This document shows positions 15,922 through 24,836 of a stretch of DNA of 64,000 nt, in pieces. Location: positions 2,790,001-2,854,000 of the forward strand of contig NZ_CP021874.1 in NCBI RefSeq assembly GCF_002197645.1, given 5' to 3'. The number at the start of each line of letters is the position of its first letter. The stretch's first letter is position 1. Below the pieces are notes generated by a model. The model saw only the letters and a list, made by a program, of their open reading frames with translations. It ran no database searches and was not told where the DNA came from. A program made the translations under genes and the position numbers. Origin of the DNA: Enterococcus wangshanyuanii. GTDB taxonomy: Bacteria > Bacillota > Bacilli > Lactobacillales > Enterococcaceae.

Positions 15922-16731
15922 TTAATCAATAACAGTCCATTCATTGATCGTCTTTCCATTCTTATCGATCAACTCCAGCCAGCTATTAGTGCCGCCGAAA
16001 TAAAGAAATAGCCCAACTTCATTAACGCTTTTTAAGACGATATCTTCGGTAGTCACATTATTTTGGATCTTATCAACGTGATCTTCACGAATGCGTTGCC
16101 CCATTTTTGCGGAAAAACCTAAGGAACCGTCCTTATTTAAAGGGGGAGCGGCCATCAGCGTAGCTCCAGCTTTTAGCAACATTTCATTCCGTTTTTGCCA
16201 GAAAACGGTCGCTTTGCTTTCTCGAGTATCGACAGTAAATTCGATTTGGCTGACTTCTTTCGTCCATTTGTGACGCGCTTTAGCAGGTTTTGGTTTGTCA
16301 TTTTTGGCTTCTGGAGCTGGGCTGAAAGAATAGCCGAATGTTTTTAGAACGGCTAAAAGCTCTTCTTTGAATGCGGTCGTCGTTTTTTGAGCATTCTTAG
16401 GAATCGTAATTTCCGTTTGTTGTGTTTGGATCAAGTCATGTCCACATTTTTTTGCTTCATTGAGGAGTGATTGTTCTAGGTAATCTAACTCAATGTCCCA
16501 AGGGATGGAAAGATGCATGATTTTATTGAATGTAGTTTTTTCGATTGTATCAGGAACTTCGGATCGGCCGATCGAAATAATCGTATGATCGTTTAGTAAC
16601 ATATAAAGCTCTGATAGAGCGAGTTTCATATTCGCTTTTGTTACAGGCAAAATAGTAATGGTACTTTGAGTAGAATTCATTTTTATCGTTGTCTTTTTTG
16701 GGGTGATCGCCACATCTAGTTTGATTTCCAT
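15922..16731 (-). CDS. Hypothetical protein (unrecognised)
   Basis: 269 residues, no signal peptide or membrane segment. Three parts are visible: residues 1-140 mixed alpha/beta, a charged Pro/Lys linker at about 145-165 (PAPEAKNDKPKPAKARHKW), and a well-conserved-looking C-terminal domain (ATVFWQKRNEMLLKAGATLM, LGFSAKMGQRIREDH, EVGLFLYFGGTNSWLEL). I do not recognise a family. Minus-strand GGAGCTC lies near the ATG. Single-gene unit ending at a strong hairpin. Confidence 0.75.
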   Translation of the reverse strand: MEIKLDVAITPKKTTIKMNSTQSTITILPVTKANMKLALSELYMLLNDHTIISIGRSEVPDTIEKTTFNKIMHLSIPWDIELDYLEQSLLNEAKKCGHDLIQTQQTEITIPKNAQKTTTAFKEELLAVLKTFGYSFSPAPEAKNDKPKPAKARHKWTKEVSQIEFTVDTRESKATVFWQKRNEMLLKAGATLMAAPPLNKDGSLGFSAKMGQRIREDHVDKIQNNVTTEDIVLKSVNEVGLFLYFGGTNSWLELIDKNGKTINEWTVID

Positions 16732-17108
16732 GAAGAGCTCCTTTATTTTTTATAGCTAAATTTTATCATGAAAATTGCTGGAAGTCTTTTACTCCTTTCA
16801 TTTGAATGTTAAATACAAGCGTTATTTTAAATTCTAGATATAAAATAGATCAAAAAATTTAATTATGAAAATTGGATATTGCTTATGCTAGTAAATCTCA
16901 TTTTTTTCTCATGAATATGAGGGTAACTAAATTAATGAAAGAGCTGTTTAGCAGGATTAGTGAACTTGAGGTGGACAACATAATAGGTTAAGTGAAAGAA
17001 CAGTGGAATAAGTTTCTCATTTTCTGGTCTACCAGTAAGAAAATCAGACTTGAAAAAGCGAGATTTGCTTGATATCCTGTTCAATAAATTGATGAAGGAG
17101 GTGCCATT
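16732..17108. other. Intergenic region upstream of the GAG locus
   Basis: 377 nt, AT-rich in the first half. The second half is coding-like: an 18-codon frame from 16935 (MKELFSRISELEVDNIIG, then TAA) and a + frame with SGLPVRKSDLKKRDLLDI directly before the next gene, neither with a usable start and stop. These could be relics of a lost gene. A short dyad CTCAT-GAAT-ATGAG sits at 16908-16921. No convincing promoter was identified. Confidence 0.4.
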
Positions 17109-18860
17109 GTGGAAAATTTGAGTGAAAATCCTTTTTTGACTCGTCAGGATTATCAGAAAGCTGTAGAAGAAATCATGCAACCGTTAAGAGCGATCATACT
17201 AGAGAACGATCAGCCAGGAGTGAACTTAGGCAGCAGTGGTGCTGTCTATGATCGAAAACGATCTGAAATGGAAGCGCTTGTGCGTCCTTTGTGGGGAGTC
17301 GCCCCGTACTGGACTGCTTGTCAGGATGATGAGCTAAGAAACGCTTATGTCGCTAAATTGATAAAAGGAACCGATCCGAAGAAAGCAGACTATTGGGGCG
17401 ACATAGAAGATTATGATCAATACATCGTTGAAGCAGCAGCCTTAGCTTTGACGTTGTTACTGCATAAAGAATATTTTTGGGAACAACTGTCTGAACAAAA
17501 TCAGCAATCTGTGGTGGAATGGCTATCACAGGCTTTGACCTGTAAGATCCCGAAAAACAACTGGACTTTTTTTAAGGTGTTGATCCGCATTGCGCTTTAT
17601 CATTGTGGAGAAGCACTAGAAAAAGAACGATTAGAGCAGGAACTGGAATTGATCGATTCTATGTACATTGGGGAAGGCTGGTACGTGGATGGAAAAGCAA
17701 CACAGCGGGATTATTATGTAGCCTTTGCTTTTCATTATTATGGCTTGATTTATGCTACGTTTATGAAATCAGAAGATCCGAAGTGGTCAGAGCGTTTTAT
17801 TGAGCGAGCAATGTTATTTGCACAGGATTTTATTTATTATTTCGATGAAGAGGGAGAAGCATTGCCTTATGGCAGAAGTCAGACATACCGTTTCGCACAA
17901 GGGGCTTTTTTCTCTGCTCTGGTTTACGCTGATGTAGAAGCGATCGCCTGGGGGGAAGTGAAAACACTGTTATCTACGCATTTGAAGCGCTGGATGACTC
18001 ATGACATATTTACCTTTGATGGACGATTGTCGATTGGTTATCATTATGAAAATTTGGTGATGGCAGAAGGTTATAATGCTCCCGGTTCTCCTTATTGGGC
18101 ACTCAAGACCTTTTTATTATTAGCGGTGAAAGAAGAGCATCCATTTTGGTCGGCCGCCCCTCTACCTATTCAGAGGACAGAAAAAAGAGTGGTCGAAAAA
18201 GGCAATATGTTATTCGTTCGTGAGGTATCAGGAAATCATTTGTTAGGTTATCCTGCTGGGATGATGATCGAGAATCAGGCACATGCACAGGCAAAGTATA
18301 GTAAGTTTGTTTATTCAACCAAATTCGGCTTTAGTGTACCTAAAGCTGGCGTTTCCTACGAGGAAGGGGCGTTTGATAGCACCTTAGCTCTTTCACGTGA
18401 CGGTTCATATTTTCGAACGAAGGGGAATGTTACTGCATATCAATTAACGGAAGAATGTGTTTCCTATGAGTGGATGCCGTTTGAAGAAGTTCGAATTCAG
18501 ACAGAAATCTATCCATTTGGCCAATGGCATCTGCGCGTTCATGACATAGAAACAACGATTCCTTTGAAGCTTCGAGAAGGCGGTTTTAGTGCTCCCTTGT
18601 CTGGACGTAAACCCAATGGAACTATCGGCTCAACGTGGTGCAGCGTTTCTGAAGGAGAGCTGACTTCACGGATGATCGCTGTTTCGGGCTATGATGAAGC
18701 AGCCATTGTTCAACCAGAAGTCAATACCTCATTGTTTTTCCCTAGAACTAGCTTACCATGTTTACTAAAAGAACTGCCAGCTGGCAATCATCGTTTGATT
18801 TGTTTGGTTGGAGGAATCGTTGCTGAAAAAGAAAGGGTAGAAAAAGATGATAAAAATTGA
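17109..18860 (+). CDS. DUF2264-family protein, probable polysaccharide-processing enzyme
   Basis: 583 residues, cytoplasmic (no signal peptide). The first 350 residues carry the DUF2264 pattern: YDRKRSEMEALVRPLWGVAP, NNWTFFKVLIRIALYHCG, GWYVDGKATQRDYYVAFAFH, LPYGRSQTYRFAQGAFF, an alpha/alpha-toroid type sequence related in style to lyases and glycoside hydrolases. The remainder is beta-rich (FVYSTKFGFSVP). GTG start with AGGAGGTG 5 nt upstream. It overlaps the next gene by 14 nt. Its position at the head of a GAG-degradation locus suggests an intracellular role on a GAG-derived oligosaccharide, but the activity is not established. Confidence 0.85.
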   Translation: MENLSENPFLTRQDYQKAVEEIMQPLRAIILENDQPGVNLGSSGAVYDRKRSEMEALVRPLWGVAPYWTACQDDELRNAYVAKLIKGTDPKKADYWGDIEDYDQYIVEAAALALTLLLHKEYFWEQLSEQNQQSVVEWLSQALTCKIPKNNWTFFKVLIRIALYHCGEALEKERLEQELELIDSMYIGEGWYVDGKATQRDYYVAFAFHYYGLIYATFMKSEDPKWSERFIERAMLFAQDFIYYFDEEGEALPYGRSQTYRFAQGAFFSALVYADVEAIAWGEVKTLLSTHLKRWMTHDIFTFDGRLSIGYHYENLVMAEGYNAPGSPYWALKTFLLLAVKEEHPFWSAAPLPIQRTEKRVVEKGNMLFVREVSGNHLLGYPAGMMIENQAHAQAKYSKFVYSTKFGFSVPKAGVSYEEGAFDSTLALSRDGSYFRTKGNVTAYQLTEECVSYEWMPFEEVRIQTEIYPFGQWHLRVHDIETTIPLKLREGGFSAPLSGRKPNGTIGSTWCSVSEGELTSRMIAVSGYDEAAIVQPEVNTSLFFPRTSLPCLLKELPAGNHRLICLVGGIVAEKERVEKDDKN

Positions 18861-19677
18861 ATTGAAAAATGAGCAGGATCAAACGGTCGTTGGTCGCATC
18901 GATCATGAAAAAGAAGAACAGTTTTTTGTTGCAGAAGGAAAAGAGCTAGCCGTATTGGCTATCAAAAATTATTCATACGAAGTTGGGGATAAAATCGTTG
19001 TAACAGTGACTGGAGATCACCCTTATTTTGTAGCACAATTAGATGAAACATTAGCCCCTACGATCATTTATTTACCGCAAAAAACATGGGAATATACCAT
19101 TCCGCTAGAAGAATCTGCAAGAAAAGCATCTGTAGAAACTGCTTTTCGCTCAACACGTCATCATATCATGGTACGGCAAGCGCATGTCTTTGAGATAGAA
19201 GCCTATCAAAATTTGACGTTCAATTCTCATGATCAAAAAGAATTTTCAAGTGCTTATCCACATGCGCATGCCAATGTAGAAACCAGAGATGATGCTGTAT
19301 TTTTTGCTAAAAATGCGATCGATGGCAAATTTGGAAACTTGTCTCATGGTTCATACCCGTTTGCTTCTTGGGGCATCAATCAACAGGCTGATGCTGCACT
19401 GACCATTGATTTTGGACGAATGGTAGAAATTGATTGGGTTCGTTTATTGTTTCGGGCAGATTACCCTCATGATAGTTATTGGACAGAAGTCACACTGGCA
19501 TTTTCTGATGGTGAAGAGAGGATCGTAGAAACAACGAATGCGGTTGAATTTCAAGAGATTCACTTTCCAATGAAGGAAACTAGCAGGTTAACATTTAAAC
19601 AATTAAAAAAAGCGACAGATGATTCTCCATTTCCCGCGTTGACACAAATCGAAGTTTTCGGGAGAAACCAGAGATGA
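18847..19677 (+). CDS. Galactose-binding-like (F5/8 type C-like) domain protein paired with DUF2264
   Basis: 276 residues, no signal peptide. Residues 1-90 form a beta-rich domain; about 125-274 look like a discoidin/F5-8C jelly roll (AKNAIDGKFGNLSHGSYPFASW, ALTIDFGRMVEIDWVRLLFR, FPALTQIEVFGRN). Such folds bind sugars, but here in the cytoplasm. The ATG lies inside the DUF2264 gene (14-nt overlap), so the two are translationally coupled and may form one enzyme. Function unknown. Confidence 0.75.
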   Translation: MIKIELKNEQDQTVVGRIDHEKEEQFFVAEGKELAVLAIKNYSYEVGDKIVVTVTGDHPYFVAQLDETLAPTIIYLPQKTWEYTIPLEESARKASVETAFRSTRHHIMVRQAHVFEIEAYQNLTFNSHDQKEFSSAYPHAHANVETRDDAVFFAKNAIDGKFGNLSHGSYPFASWGINQQADAALTIDFGRMVEIDWVRLLFRADYPHDSYWTEVTLAFSDGEERIVETTNAVEFQEIHFPMKETSRLTFKQLKKATDDSPFPALTQIEVFGRNQR

Positions 19678-19711
19678 GCGCTTGATTTTATCGCCAATAA
19701 TAGTTAACGAT

Positions 19712-19757
19712 AGAGTAGGATAGTATGTGCAAAAACAAATGCTATCCTACTCTTTTT
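19712..19757 (+). terminator. Terminator after the DUF2264 pair
   Basis: AGAGTAGGATAG (19712-19723) pairs with CTATCCTACTCT (19742-19753), followed by TTTTTT. It separates the DUF2264 unit from the GH88-GH35 unit. Confidence 0.85.
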
Positions 19758-19801
19758 TGATTATTTCAGGAAGAAAGGTCGCATTTTATGTTCTTTTACG
19801 T

Positions 19802-19835
19802 TATAATGATTTTAGTTAATATGTTAACAAGTTAA
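19802..19835 (+). promoter_or_regulatory. Promoter -10 and GntR-type operator of the GH88-GH35 unit
   Basis: TATAAT at 19802-19807 is followed by GTTAATATGTTAACAAGTTAA (about 19815-19835), which contains two overlapping near-palindromes (TTAATATGTTAA, TTAACAAGTTAA) differing by one base from the TTAACATGTTAA element seen beside the GntR and PTS genes. The -35 is weak. Confidence 0.6.
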
Positions 19836-19848
19836 GGAGAGCTGGATA

Positions 19849-21012
19849 ATGAGTCTTCAAGAAAATAAAAAACGATTGATCAAGTTAGGTGAAAATGTAA
19901 CGGAAAAGTGGTTAAACGAGCAAATCGACTGGTGTGTCTCGCAAATCGAAAAGAACATGCAGCGCTTCGGCACACAGTTTCCATCAGCATGTGCGACAAA
20001 TGGTAAGTATCGAATCAAAGCAAATGACGACTGGACGAATGGCTTTTGGACAGGCATGCTGTGGTTAGCATATGAATGGACGAAGAAAGATAAATTTTTA
20101 GCGTTGGCAATGGAAAATATCCAGAGTTTTCAAAAACGCTTGGATGATCATTTTGTATTGGATCATCATGATATCGGTTTTTTATATAGCTTGTCAGCTG
20201 GAGCAGGATTTAAAATCACAGGAAATGAACAGTGTAAACGGGAAGTATTACAAGCAGCAGAAGTTCTGCTGGCAAGGTTTCAAGAGCAGAGTGAATTTAT
20301 TCAGGCATGGGGCCAATATGGTGATCCTAAAGAATACCGCTTGATCATCGATTCTTTGATCAACTTACCTCTTTTATTTGAAGCGACAGAAATTTCAGGT
20401 GATACTCATTATTCTGAGGTAGCTGAAAAACATTATCATACGTTGATGAAAACAGTGATCAAAGCGGATGCAACGACCTTCCATACGTATTATTTTGATC
20501 TTGAAACGGGACAACCAAGCCATGGTGCGACGCATCAGGGACATAGTGATTCTTCGATTTGGGCACGTGGACAGAGTTGGGCGGTATTAGGGATTCCTTT
20601 GAATGAGAGTTATCTTCATTCGGTGCCGTTTCCAGAAAACTATACGCAAATCGTAGATGTATTTTTGGCTCATTTACCAGAAGATTTAATTCCTTATTGG
20701 GACTTTGATTTTACCGATCAGCATCCATCTGATAAAGATAGCTCGTCACTGGCAATTGCAGCCTGCGGACTTATGGAAGCAGAGAAATTGGCAGCTTTTC
20801 CAGAAGCTGGAATGCTCGCTAAAGGAATGGTGTATCAGTTAGGAGAACATTACTCAGCGAAATATCTTCCTGAGAATGAAGGGCTGTTATTACATGGCGT
20901 ATATGCACATGCGGAAGGGAAAGGAATCGACGAACCCAATTTATGGGGAGACTATTTTTACTTGGAAGCCTTGATCCGATTAGCAAATCCGCAATGGCAA
21001 AGATACTGGTAA
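19849..21012 (+). CDS. ugl: Unsaturated glucuronyl hydrolase (GH88)
   Basis: 387 residues, cytoplasmic alpha6/alpha6-barrel enzyme that hydrates and splits delta-4,5-unsaturated glucuronate from GAG disaccharides made by lyases. The two conserved acids are visible: Asp108 in HHDIGFLYS and Asp168 in LIIDSLINLPLLF, plus the substrate-binding stretch HQGHSDSSIWARGQSWAV. AAGGAGAG precedes the ATG. It follows a GntR-type operator and is followed after 6 nt by GH35. Length is normal for UGL. Confidence 0.96.
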   Translation: MSLQENKKRLIKLGENVTEKWLNEQIDWCVSQIEKNMQRFGTQFPSACATNGKYRIKANDDWTNGFWTGMLWLAYEWTKKDKFLALAMENIQSFQKRLDDHFVLDHHDIGFLYSLSAGAGFKITGNEQCKREVLQAAEVLLARFQEQSEFIQAWGQYGDPKEYRLIIDSLINLPLLFEATEISGDTHYSEVAEKHYHTLMKTVIKADATTFHTYYFDLETGQPSHGATHQGHSDSSIWARGQSWAVLGIPLNESYLHSVPFPENYTQIVDVFLAHLPEDLIPYWDFDFTDQHPSDKDSSSLAIAACGLMEAEKLAAFPEAGMLAKGMVYQLGEHYSAKYLPENEGLLLHGVYAHAEGKGIDEPNLWGDYFYLEALIRLANPQWQRYW

Positions 21013-21018
21013 AGGGGA

Positions 21019-22803
21019 ATGGACATGCAGACGTTTGAAATAAAAGAAGATTTTTTACTAGATGGAAAACCGATAAAACTGATCAGTGGTGCGATCCACT
21101 ATTTTCGAATGACACCAGAGCAATGGGAAGATAGCCTATATAATTTAAAAGCTTTAGGAGCAAATACGGTCGAAACATATATTCCTTGGAATCTACATGA
21201 GCCGACAGAAGGGGTCTATGATTTTGAAGGGCTAAAAAATATTGAAGTCTTTGTAACGTTGGCTCAAAAAATCGGATTACTCGTGATTTTGCGTCCTTCG
21301 GTATACATCTGTGCGGAATGGGAATTTGGTGGGTTACCTGCGTGGCTGTTAAAAGAAAAAGGGCTGCGTTTACGCTCAACGGATCCGCGTTTTATGGATA
21401 AGGTTCGCCACTATTTTAGTGTATTGATTCCTAAACTAGTACCGTTGCAGATCACCCATGGTGGTCCTGTGATCATGATGCAGGTGGAAAATGAGTATGG
21501 TTCTTATGGTATGGAAAAAGAATATTTACGGCAAACAAAACAACTGATGGAAAAATTGGGTGTAGATGTTCCGCTATTCACTTCGGATGGTGCGTGGGAT
21601 GAGGTATTGGATGCAGGAACGTTGATTGAAGAGGATGTTTTTGTAGCTGGAAATTTTGGCAGCCATTCTAAAGAAAATGCAGATGTGATGCGCAAGTTTA
21701 TGGCGCGTCATGGGAAAAAATGGCCGATCATGTGTATGGAATATTGGGACGGCTGGTTCAATCGCTGGGGGGAGCCGATCATCAAGCGGGATGGTCAGGA
21801 TCTAGCCAAAGAAGTCAAAGATATGCTTGAGGTTGGATCGTTGAATTTATATATGTTCCACGGCGGAACCAACTTTGGTTTTTATAATGGCTGCTCCGCT
21901 CGTGGAACACTTGATCTGCCGCAAGTCACTAGCTATGATTATGATGCGTTGCTGACAGAGGCCGGAGAGCCTACAGAAAAATATTATCATGTTCAAAAAG
22001 CGATCAAAGAAGTTTGTCCAGATGTTTGGCAAGCAGAACCACGCACAAAAAAAATGATCGACTTGGGACATTATCCAGTAACGAATAGTGTGTCCTTGTT
22101 TTCGATAAAAGATCAAATCATGAAGCCGCAGGAAACGGTGTATCCACTAAGTATGGAAGAAGCTGGAGAAGGCTATGGGTATCTTCTTTATTCTGTGGAG
22201 CTGAAAAATTACCATCGCGAAAACAAGTTAAAGATCATCGAAGCGAGTGATCGGGTTCAAGTTTATGTAGACGGAGAGCTTGAGGCGGTGCAATATCAAG
22301 AGGATATTGGGGAAGAATTAGTGGTAAATGGAACTTCTGATAAAGAGACGATCGAGATGGATGTTTTGGTAGAAAACCTCGGTCGAGTAAATTATGGCTT
22401 CAAATTAAATGGACCGACACAATCGAAAGGGATTCGTGGCGGTATCATGCAGGATATTCATTTTCATCAAGGATATAAGCAATATGCGTTAGCTTTATCT
22501 GAAGAACAGCTTCATGCGATCGATTACAACGCTGAGAAAAATCCGTCACAGCCTTCATTTTATCAAGTCGAGTTTGAGTTAGCTGATTTAGCAGATACCT
22601 TTATTGATTGTAGTCAGTATGGAAAAGGAGTCGTGCTGGTAAATGGTGTCAATTTAGGTCGTTATTGGTCTATCGGGCCGATTCGTTCACTTTATTGTCC
22701 AAAAGCCTTCTTGAAAAAAGGGAAAAATGAAGTTGTGATCTTTGAAACAGAAGGTCGGGAAATCAAAGAATTGGTGTTTTCTGAAAAAGCATTGACCGAT
22801 TAA
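21019..22803 (+). CDS. Beta-galactosidase, GH35 (BgaC-like)
   Basis: 594 residues. TIM barrel at 1-330 with acid/base Glu159 (QVENEYGSYG) and nucleophile Glu241 (MCMEYWDGWFNRWG), N-terminal FLLDGKPIKLISGAIHYFR and C-terminal jelly-roll domains including NGVNLGRYWSIGP. No signal peptide, so intracellular. AAAGGGGAAT precedes the ATG. Co-transcribed with UGL; members of this group act on terminal beta-1,3-galactose, which would fit galactose-containing host glycans (keratan-type, mucin or chondroitin core) but the substrate is inferred. Confidence 0.95.
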   Translation: MDMQTFEIKEDFLLDGKPIKLISGAIHYFRMTPEQWEDSLYNLKALGANTVETYIPWNLHEPTEGVYDFEGLKNIEVFVTLAQKIGLLVILRPSVYICAEWEFGGLPAWLLKEKGLRLRSTDPRFMDKVRHYFSVLIPKLVPLQITHGGPVIMMQVENEYGSYGMEKEYLRQTKQLMEKLGVDVPLFTSDGAWDEVLDAGTLIEEDVFVAGNFGSHSKENADVMRKFMARHGKKWPIMCMEYWDGWFNRWGEPIIKRDGQDLAKEVKDMLEVGSLNLYMFHGGTNFGFYNGCSARGTLDLPQVTSYDYDALLTEAGEPTEKYYHVQKAIKEVCPDVWQAEPRTKKMIDLGHYPVTNSVSLFSIKDQIMKPQETVYPLSMEEAGEGYGYLLYSVELKNYHRENKLKIIEASDRVQVYVDGELEAVQYQEDIGEELVVNGTSDKETIEMDVLVENLGRVNYGFKLNGPTQSKGIRGGIMQDIHFHQGYKQYALALSEEQLHAIDYNAEKNPSQPSFYQVEFELADLADTFIDCSQYGKGVVLVNGVNLGRYWSIGPIRSLYCPKAFLKKGKNEVVIFETEGREIKELVFSEKALTD

Positions 22804-22849
22804 AAAAGAAGTAGAGTTCCGAAGATCATTCGGCCTCTACTTCTATTTT
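22802..22849. terminator. Bidirectional terminator between GH35 and GntR genes
   Basis: AAAAAGAAGTAGAG and CTCTACTTCTATTTTT form the stem; it overlaps the last codons of the minus-strand regulator. Confidence 0.75.
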
Positions 22850-23533
22850 TGTTTTGAAGTATTTCCAGTGTTTGTAACTAACGATATATTCGGCGACACT
22901 GCCATCTGCTAAGTAAGAATGTTTGACCTGTTTGACAGCCGGTTCACGGAAACTCAAATGCAGTAAATTCAATAATTCTGCATCATCTGGAAACACGATT
23001 TCATTCGTTTCTACCGAAGCGAGTGAAAATAGATCCACAGCAAAGTCCTTCCTCACTCGTTCATAGACGCTAGCATAAGCACTTAAATCTTTAGCCAGCG
23101 GTTCCTTTATTAGTTTCTTAGGCAAATGAGTAATGTGTACTAAAAAAGGCTCATCGCCGAAATAGCGGACACGTTTGATCTTATAGTATGAAGCATTCGC
23201 TGCTAAACCTAATTCTTTCAAAATTTCGGGTTGATTTTCTTCTTCTACTGAAACGACTTTGACTTTTTCAGAATCTATAGAATGTAGTTCGATATCTGAA
23301 AATTTAACATTTTGAGAAACTTTGGCTTTTGAAACGAAAGTCCCTTTTCCTTGGATACGGTATAGATAGCCGGCACTAGTCAATTCATTCAAGGCTTTGA
23401 CCGCAGTGATCGAGCTGACAGAATAGATCCGTTTGATATCCGCTTCAGAATAAAATTTATCACCAGGGATAAATGTATGATTTTTGATTTCACGTAGAAG
23501 ATCTTGTTTGATCTGTTCATATTTTGGGAGCAT
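22826..23533 (-). CDS. GntR-family (HutC/UTRA) transcriptional regulator of the GAG locus
   Basis: 235 residues: an N-terminal GntR winged helix (YEQIKQDLLREIKNHTFIPG ... SSITAVKALNELTSAGYLYR) and a C-terminal UTRA ligand domain (about 90-230; YYKIKRVRYFGDEPFLVHIT, VKQVKHSYLADGSVAEYIVS). Such regulators respond to sugar phosphates or similar. It is divergent from the PTS operon with two copies of the same palindrome in the shared intergenic region and a near copy before GH88, so it most likely represses all three units and itself until a GAG breakdown product binds. Confidence 0.93.
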   Translation of the reverse strand: MLPKYEQIKQDLLREIKNHTFIPGDKFYSEADIKRIYSVSSITAVKALNELTSAGYLYRIQGKGTFVSKAKVSQNVKFSDIELHSIDSEKVKVVSVEEENQPEILKELGLAANASYYKIKRVRYFGDEPFLVHITHLPKKLIKEPLAKDLSAYASVYERVRKDFAVDLFSLASVETNEIVFPDDAELLNLLHLSFREPAVKQVKHSYLADGSVAEYIVSYKHWKYFKTKIEVEAE

Positions 23534-23571
23534 GTTTGCTGACCTCCGTTCATATCGTCTAATGTATCAAG

Positions 23572-23584
23572 CATAACATGTTAA
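23572..23584. promoter_or_regulatory. GntR-type operator, copy 1 (regulator side)
   Basis: CATAACATGTTAA, containing the 10-bp perfect palindrome TAACATGTTA. Identical 13-mer occurs at 23722-23734. Confidence 0.7.
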
Positions 23585-23678
23585 TTCTTTTTTAGCAATT
23601 GCTTCATAGGCTTATATGTTAATAAAAAACAACAATAAGTTGTTTCAAAAATAAAATTCAATATATTAAGATATTAGG

Positions 23679-23734
23679 TTTACGGATGACTTGCCATGTG
23701 TTATAGTATGTTTATAAGAGACATAACATGTTAA
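23679..23734 (+). promoter_or_regulatory. Promoter and GntR-type operator, copy 2 (PTS side)
   Basis: TTTACG (23679-23684), 17 nt, TATAGT (23702-23707) is a plausible promoter (TTGCCA-N16-TATAAG is an overlapping alternative). The operator CATAACATGTTAA at 23722-23734 lies just past it, a classical repressor position. Confidence 0.65.
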
Positions 23735-23766
23735 GTAGGGCGACCTACTTTTTAGGAGGGAAATGA

Positions 23767-24693
23767 GTGGAAAATATTGTATTGATCAGTCATGGCGGCA
23801 TGGCAGAAGGGGTCAAAGTCAGTCTGGAAATGATCGTCGGGAAGCAAGAGAACGTGCATACCGTTTCATTAAGACCAGATGGGGACAATCTCCAGTTTGA
23901 AAAAGAGCTAAATGATAAAATGAAAGCCCTTAACGGATCGACGTTGATCATTGCAGACTTGTTAGGAGGAACACCATGTAATGTTGCAGTAAAAAATTAT
24001 TTGAATGTCGAAGGTGTTGAGATCATTGCTGGCATGACTCTTTCAATTGTGATCGAAGCAGTTGTCAATCAGAAAGCAACGATCAAAGAGTTAGTTTGTT
24101 TGTCTAGAGAAAATATTGTTGATGTGAAAGCTGGTATGAATCAGGCTGAAAAAGAAATCACTGAAGATAGTAAGGAAAAAGAATTGAGCAACTTTAGTCA
24201 ATATGCTGGAAAAGAAAATATCGTCAATACACGTATCGATGAACGATTGATCCATGGTCAAGTTGCGGGGATCTGGTCAACAAGCTTAAGCACCCAACGC
24301 ATCATTGTCGCAAATGATGAAGCAGCTTCTGATCCGCTACAAAAATCTTCTTTAAGAATGGCGGCACCAACATCAATGCGTCTATCAGTTCTTCCTGTTG
24401 AAGCGGCAGCTGAAAATATTCGTGCAGGGAAATATGGAAAGCAGCGTCTATTTTTATTATTTAAAAATCCGAAAGATGTTTTACGTTTTATTGAAGCAAA
24501 TGGTCCGATCAAAACTGTCAATGTTGGGAACATGAGTTATAAAGAAGGCGCACGTGAAGTGACGAAGAGTATTCAAGTTTTACCAGAAGAAGAAACGATT
24601 TTTGAAACCATTGCTTCAAAAGGAGTAAATGTAACCGCTCAACTTGTACCGAATGATCCATCGATCGATTTTATGAAGAAATTACGAGGGTAA
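23767..24693 (+). CDS. PTS mannose-family EIIAB
   Basis: 308 residues fusing EIIA (about 1-125, phosphorylatable His9 in LISHGGMAEGV, and LLGGTPCNVA) and EIIB (about 150-308, His163 in RLIHGQVAGIW) through a charged linker. GTG start with AGGAGGG 7 nt upstream. Energises uptake of unsaturated GAG disaccharides with the EIIC and EIID that follow. In streptococcal GAG loci EIIA and EIIB are usually separate genes; here they are fused as in ManX. Confidence 0.94.
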   Translation: MENIVLISHGGMAEGVKVSLEMIVGKQENVHTVSLRPDGDNLQFEKELNDKMKALNGSTLIIADLLGGTPCNVAVKNYLNVEGVEIIAGMTLSIVIEAVVNQKATIKELVCLSRENIVDVKAGMNQAEKEITEDSKEKELSNFSQYAGKENIVNTRIDERLIHGQVAGIWSTSLSTQRIIVANDEAASDPLQKSSLRMAAPTSMRLSVLPVEAAAENIRAGKYGKQRLFLLFKNPKDVLRFIEANGPIKTVNVGNMSYKEGAREVTKSIQVLPEEETIFETIASKGVNVTAQLVPNDPSIDFMKKLRG

Positions 24694-24755
24694 ATTTTAA
24701 AGGAAGTATTGAGTGTTTATTGCCAAATCAATCCTAGGAAAATAGATAAATTGCC

Positions 24756-24814
24756 AGTGAAGCAAAAAGTGTTTCAATGCTAATTTTCTACAGGATTAAG
24801 CGATTTGTTTCACT
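24756..24814 (+). other. Intercistronic stem between EIIAB and EIIC genes
   Basis: AGTGAAGCAAA (24756-24766) and TTTGTTTCACT (24804-24814) can pair over 11 bp (one G-U), in the only sizeable gap (143 nt) of the PTS operon. It could affect relative expression of soluble and membrane components. Confidence 0.4.
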
Positions 24815-24836
24815 TTTAAAATTAGGAGGAATTTTC

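Noticed and set aside
15789..15932. 47-codon open frame starting MERILAEEASKS
   Set aside because: No ribosome site, reads straight through a strong terminator hairpin and overlaps the end of the opposite-strand gene.
16810..16830. Possible cre site (ATACAAGCGTTATTTT) before the DUF2264 unit
   Set aside because: Three mismatches to the consensus, including a core G; too weak to report.
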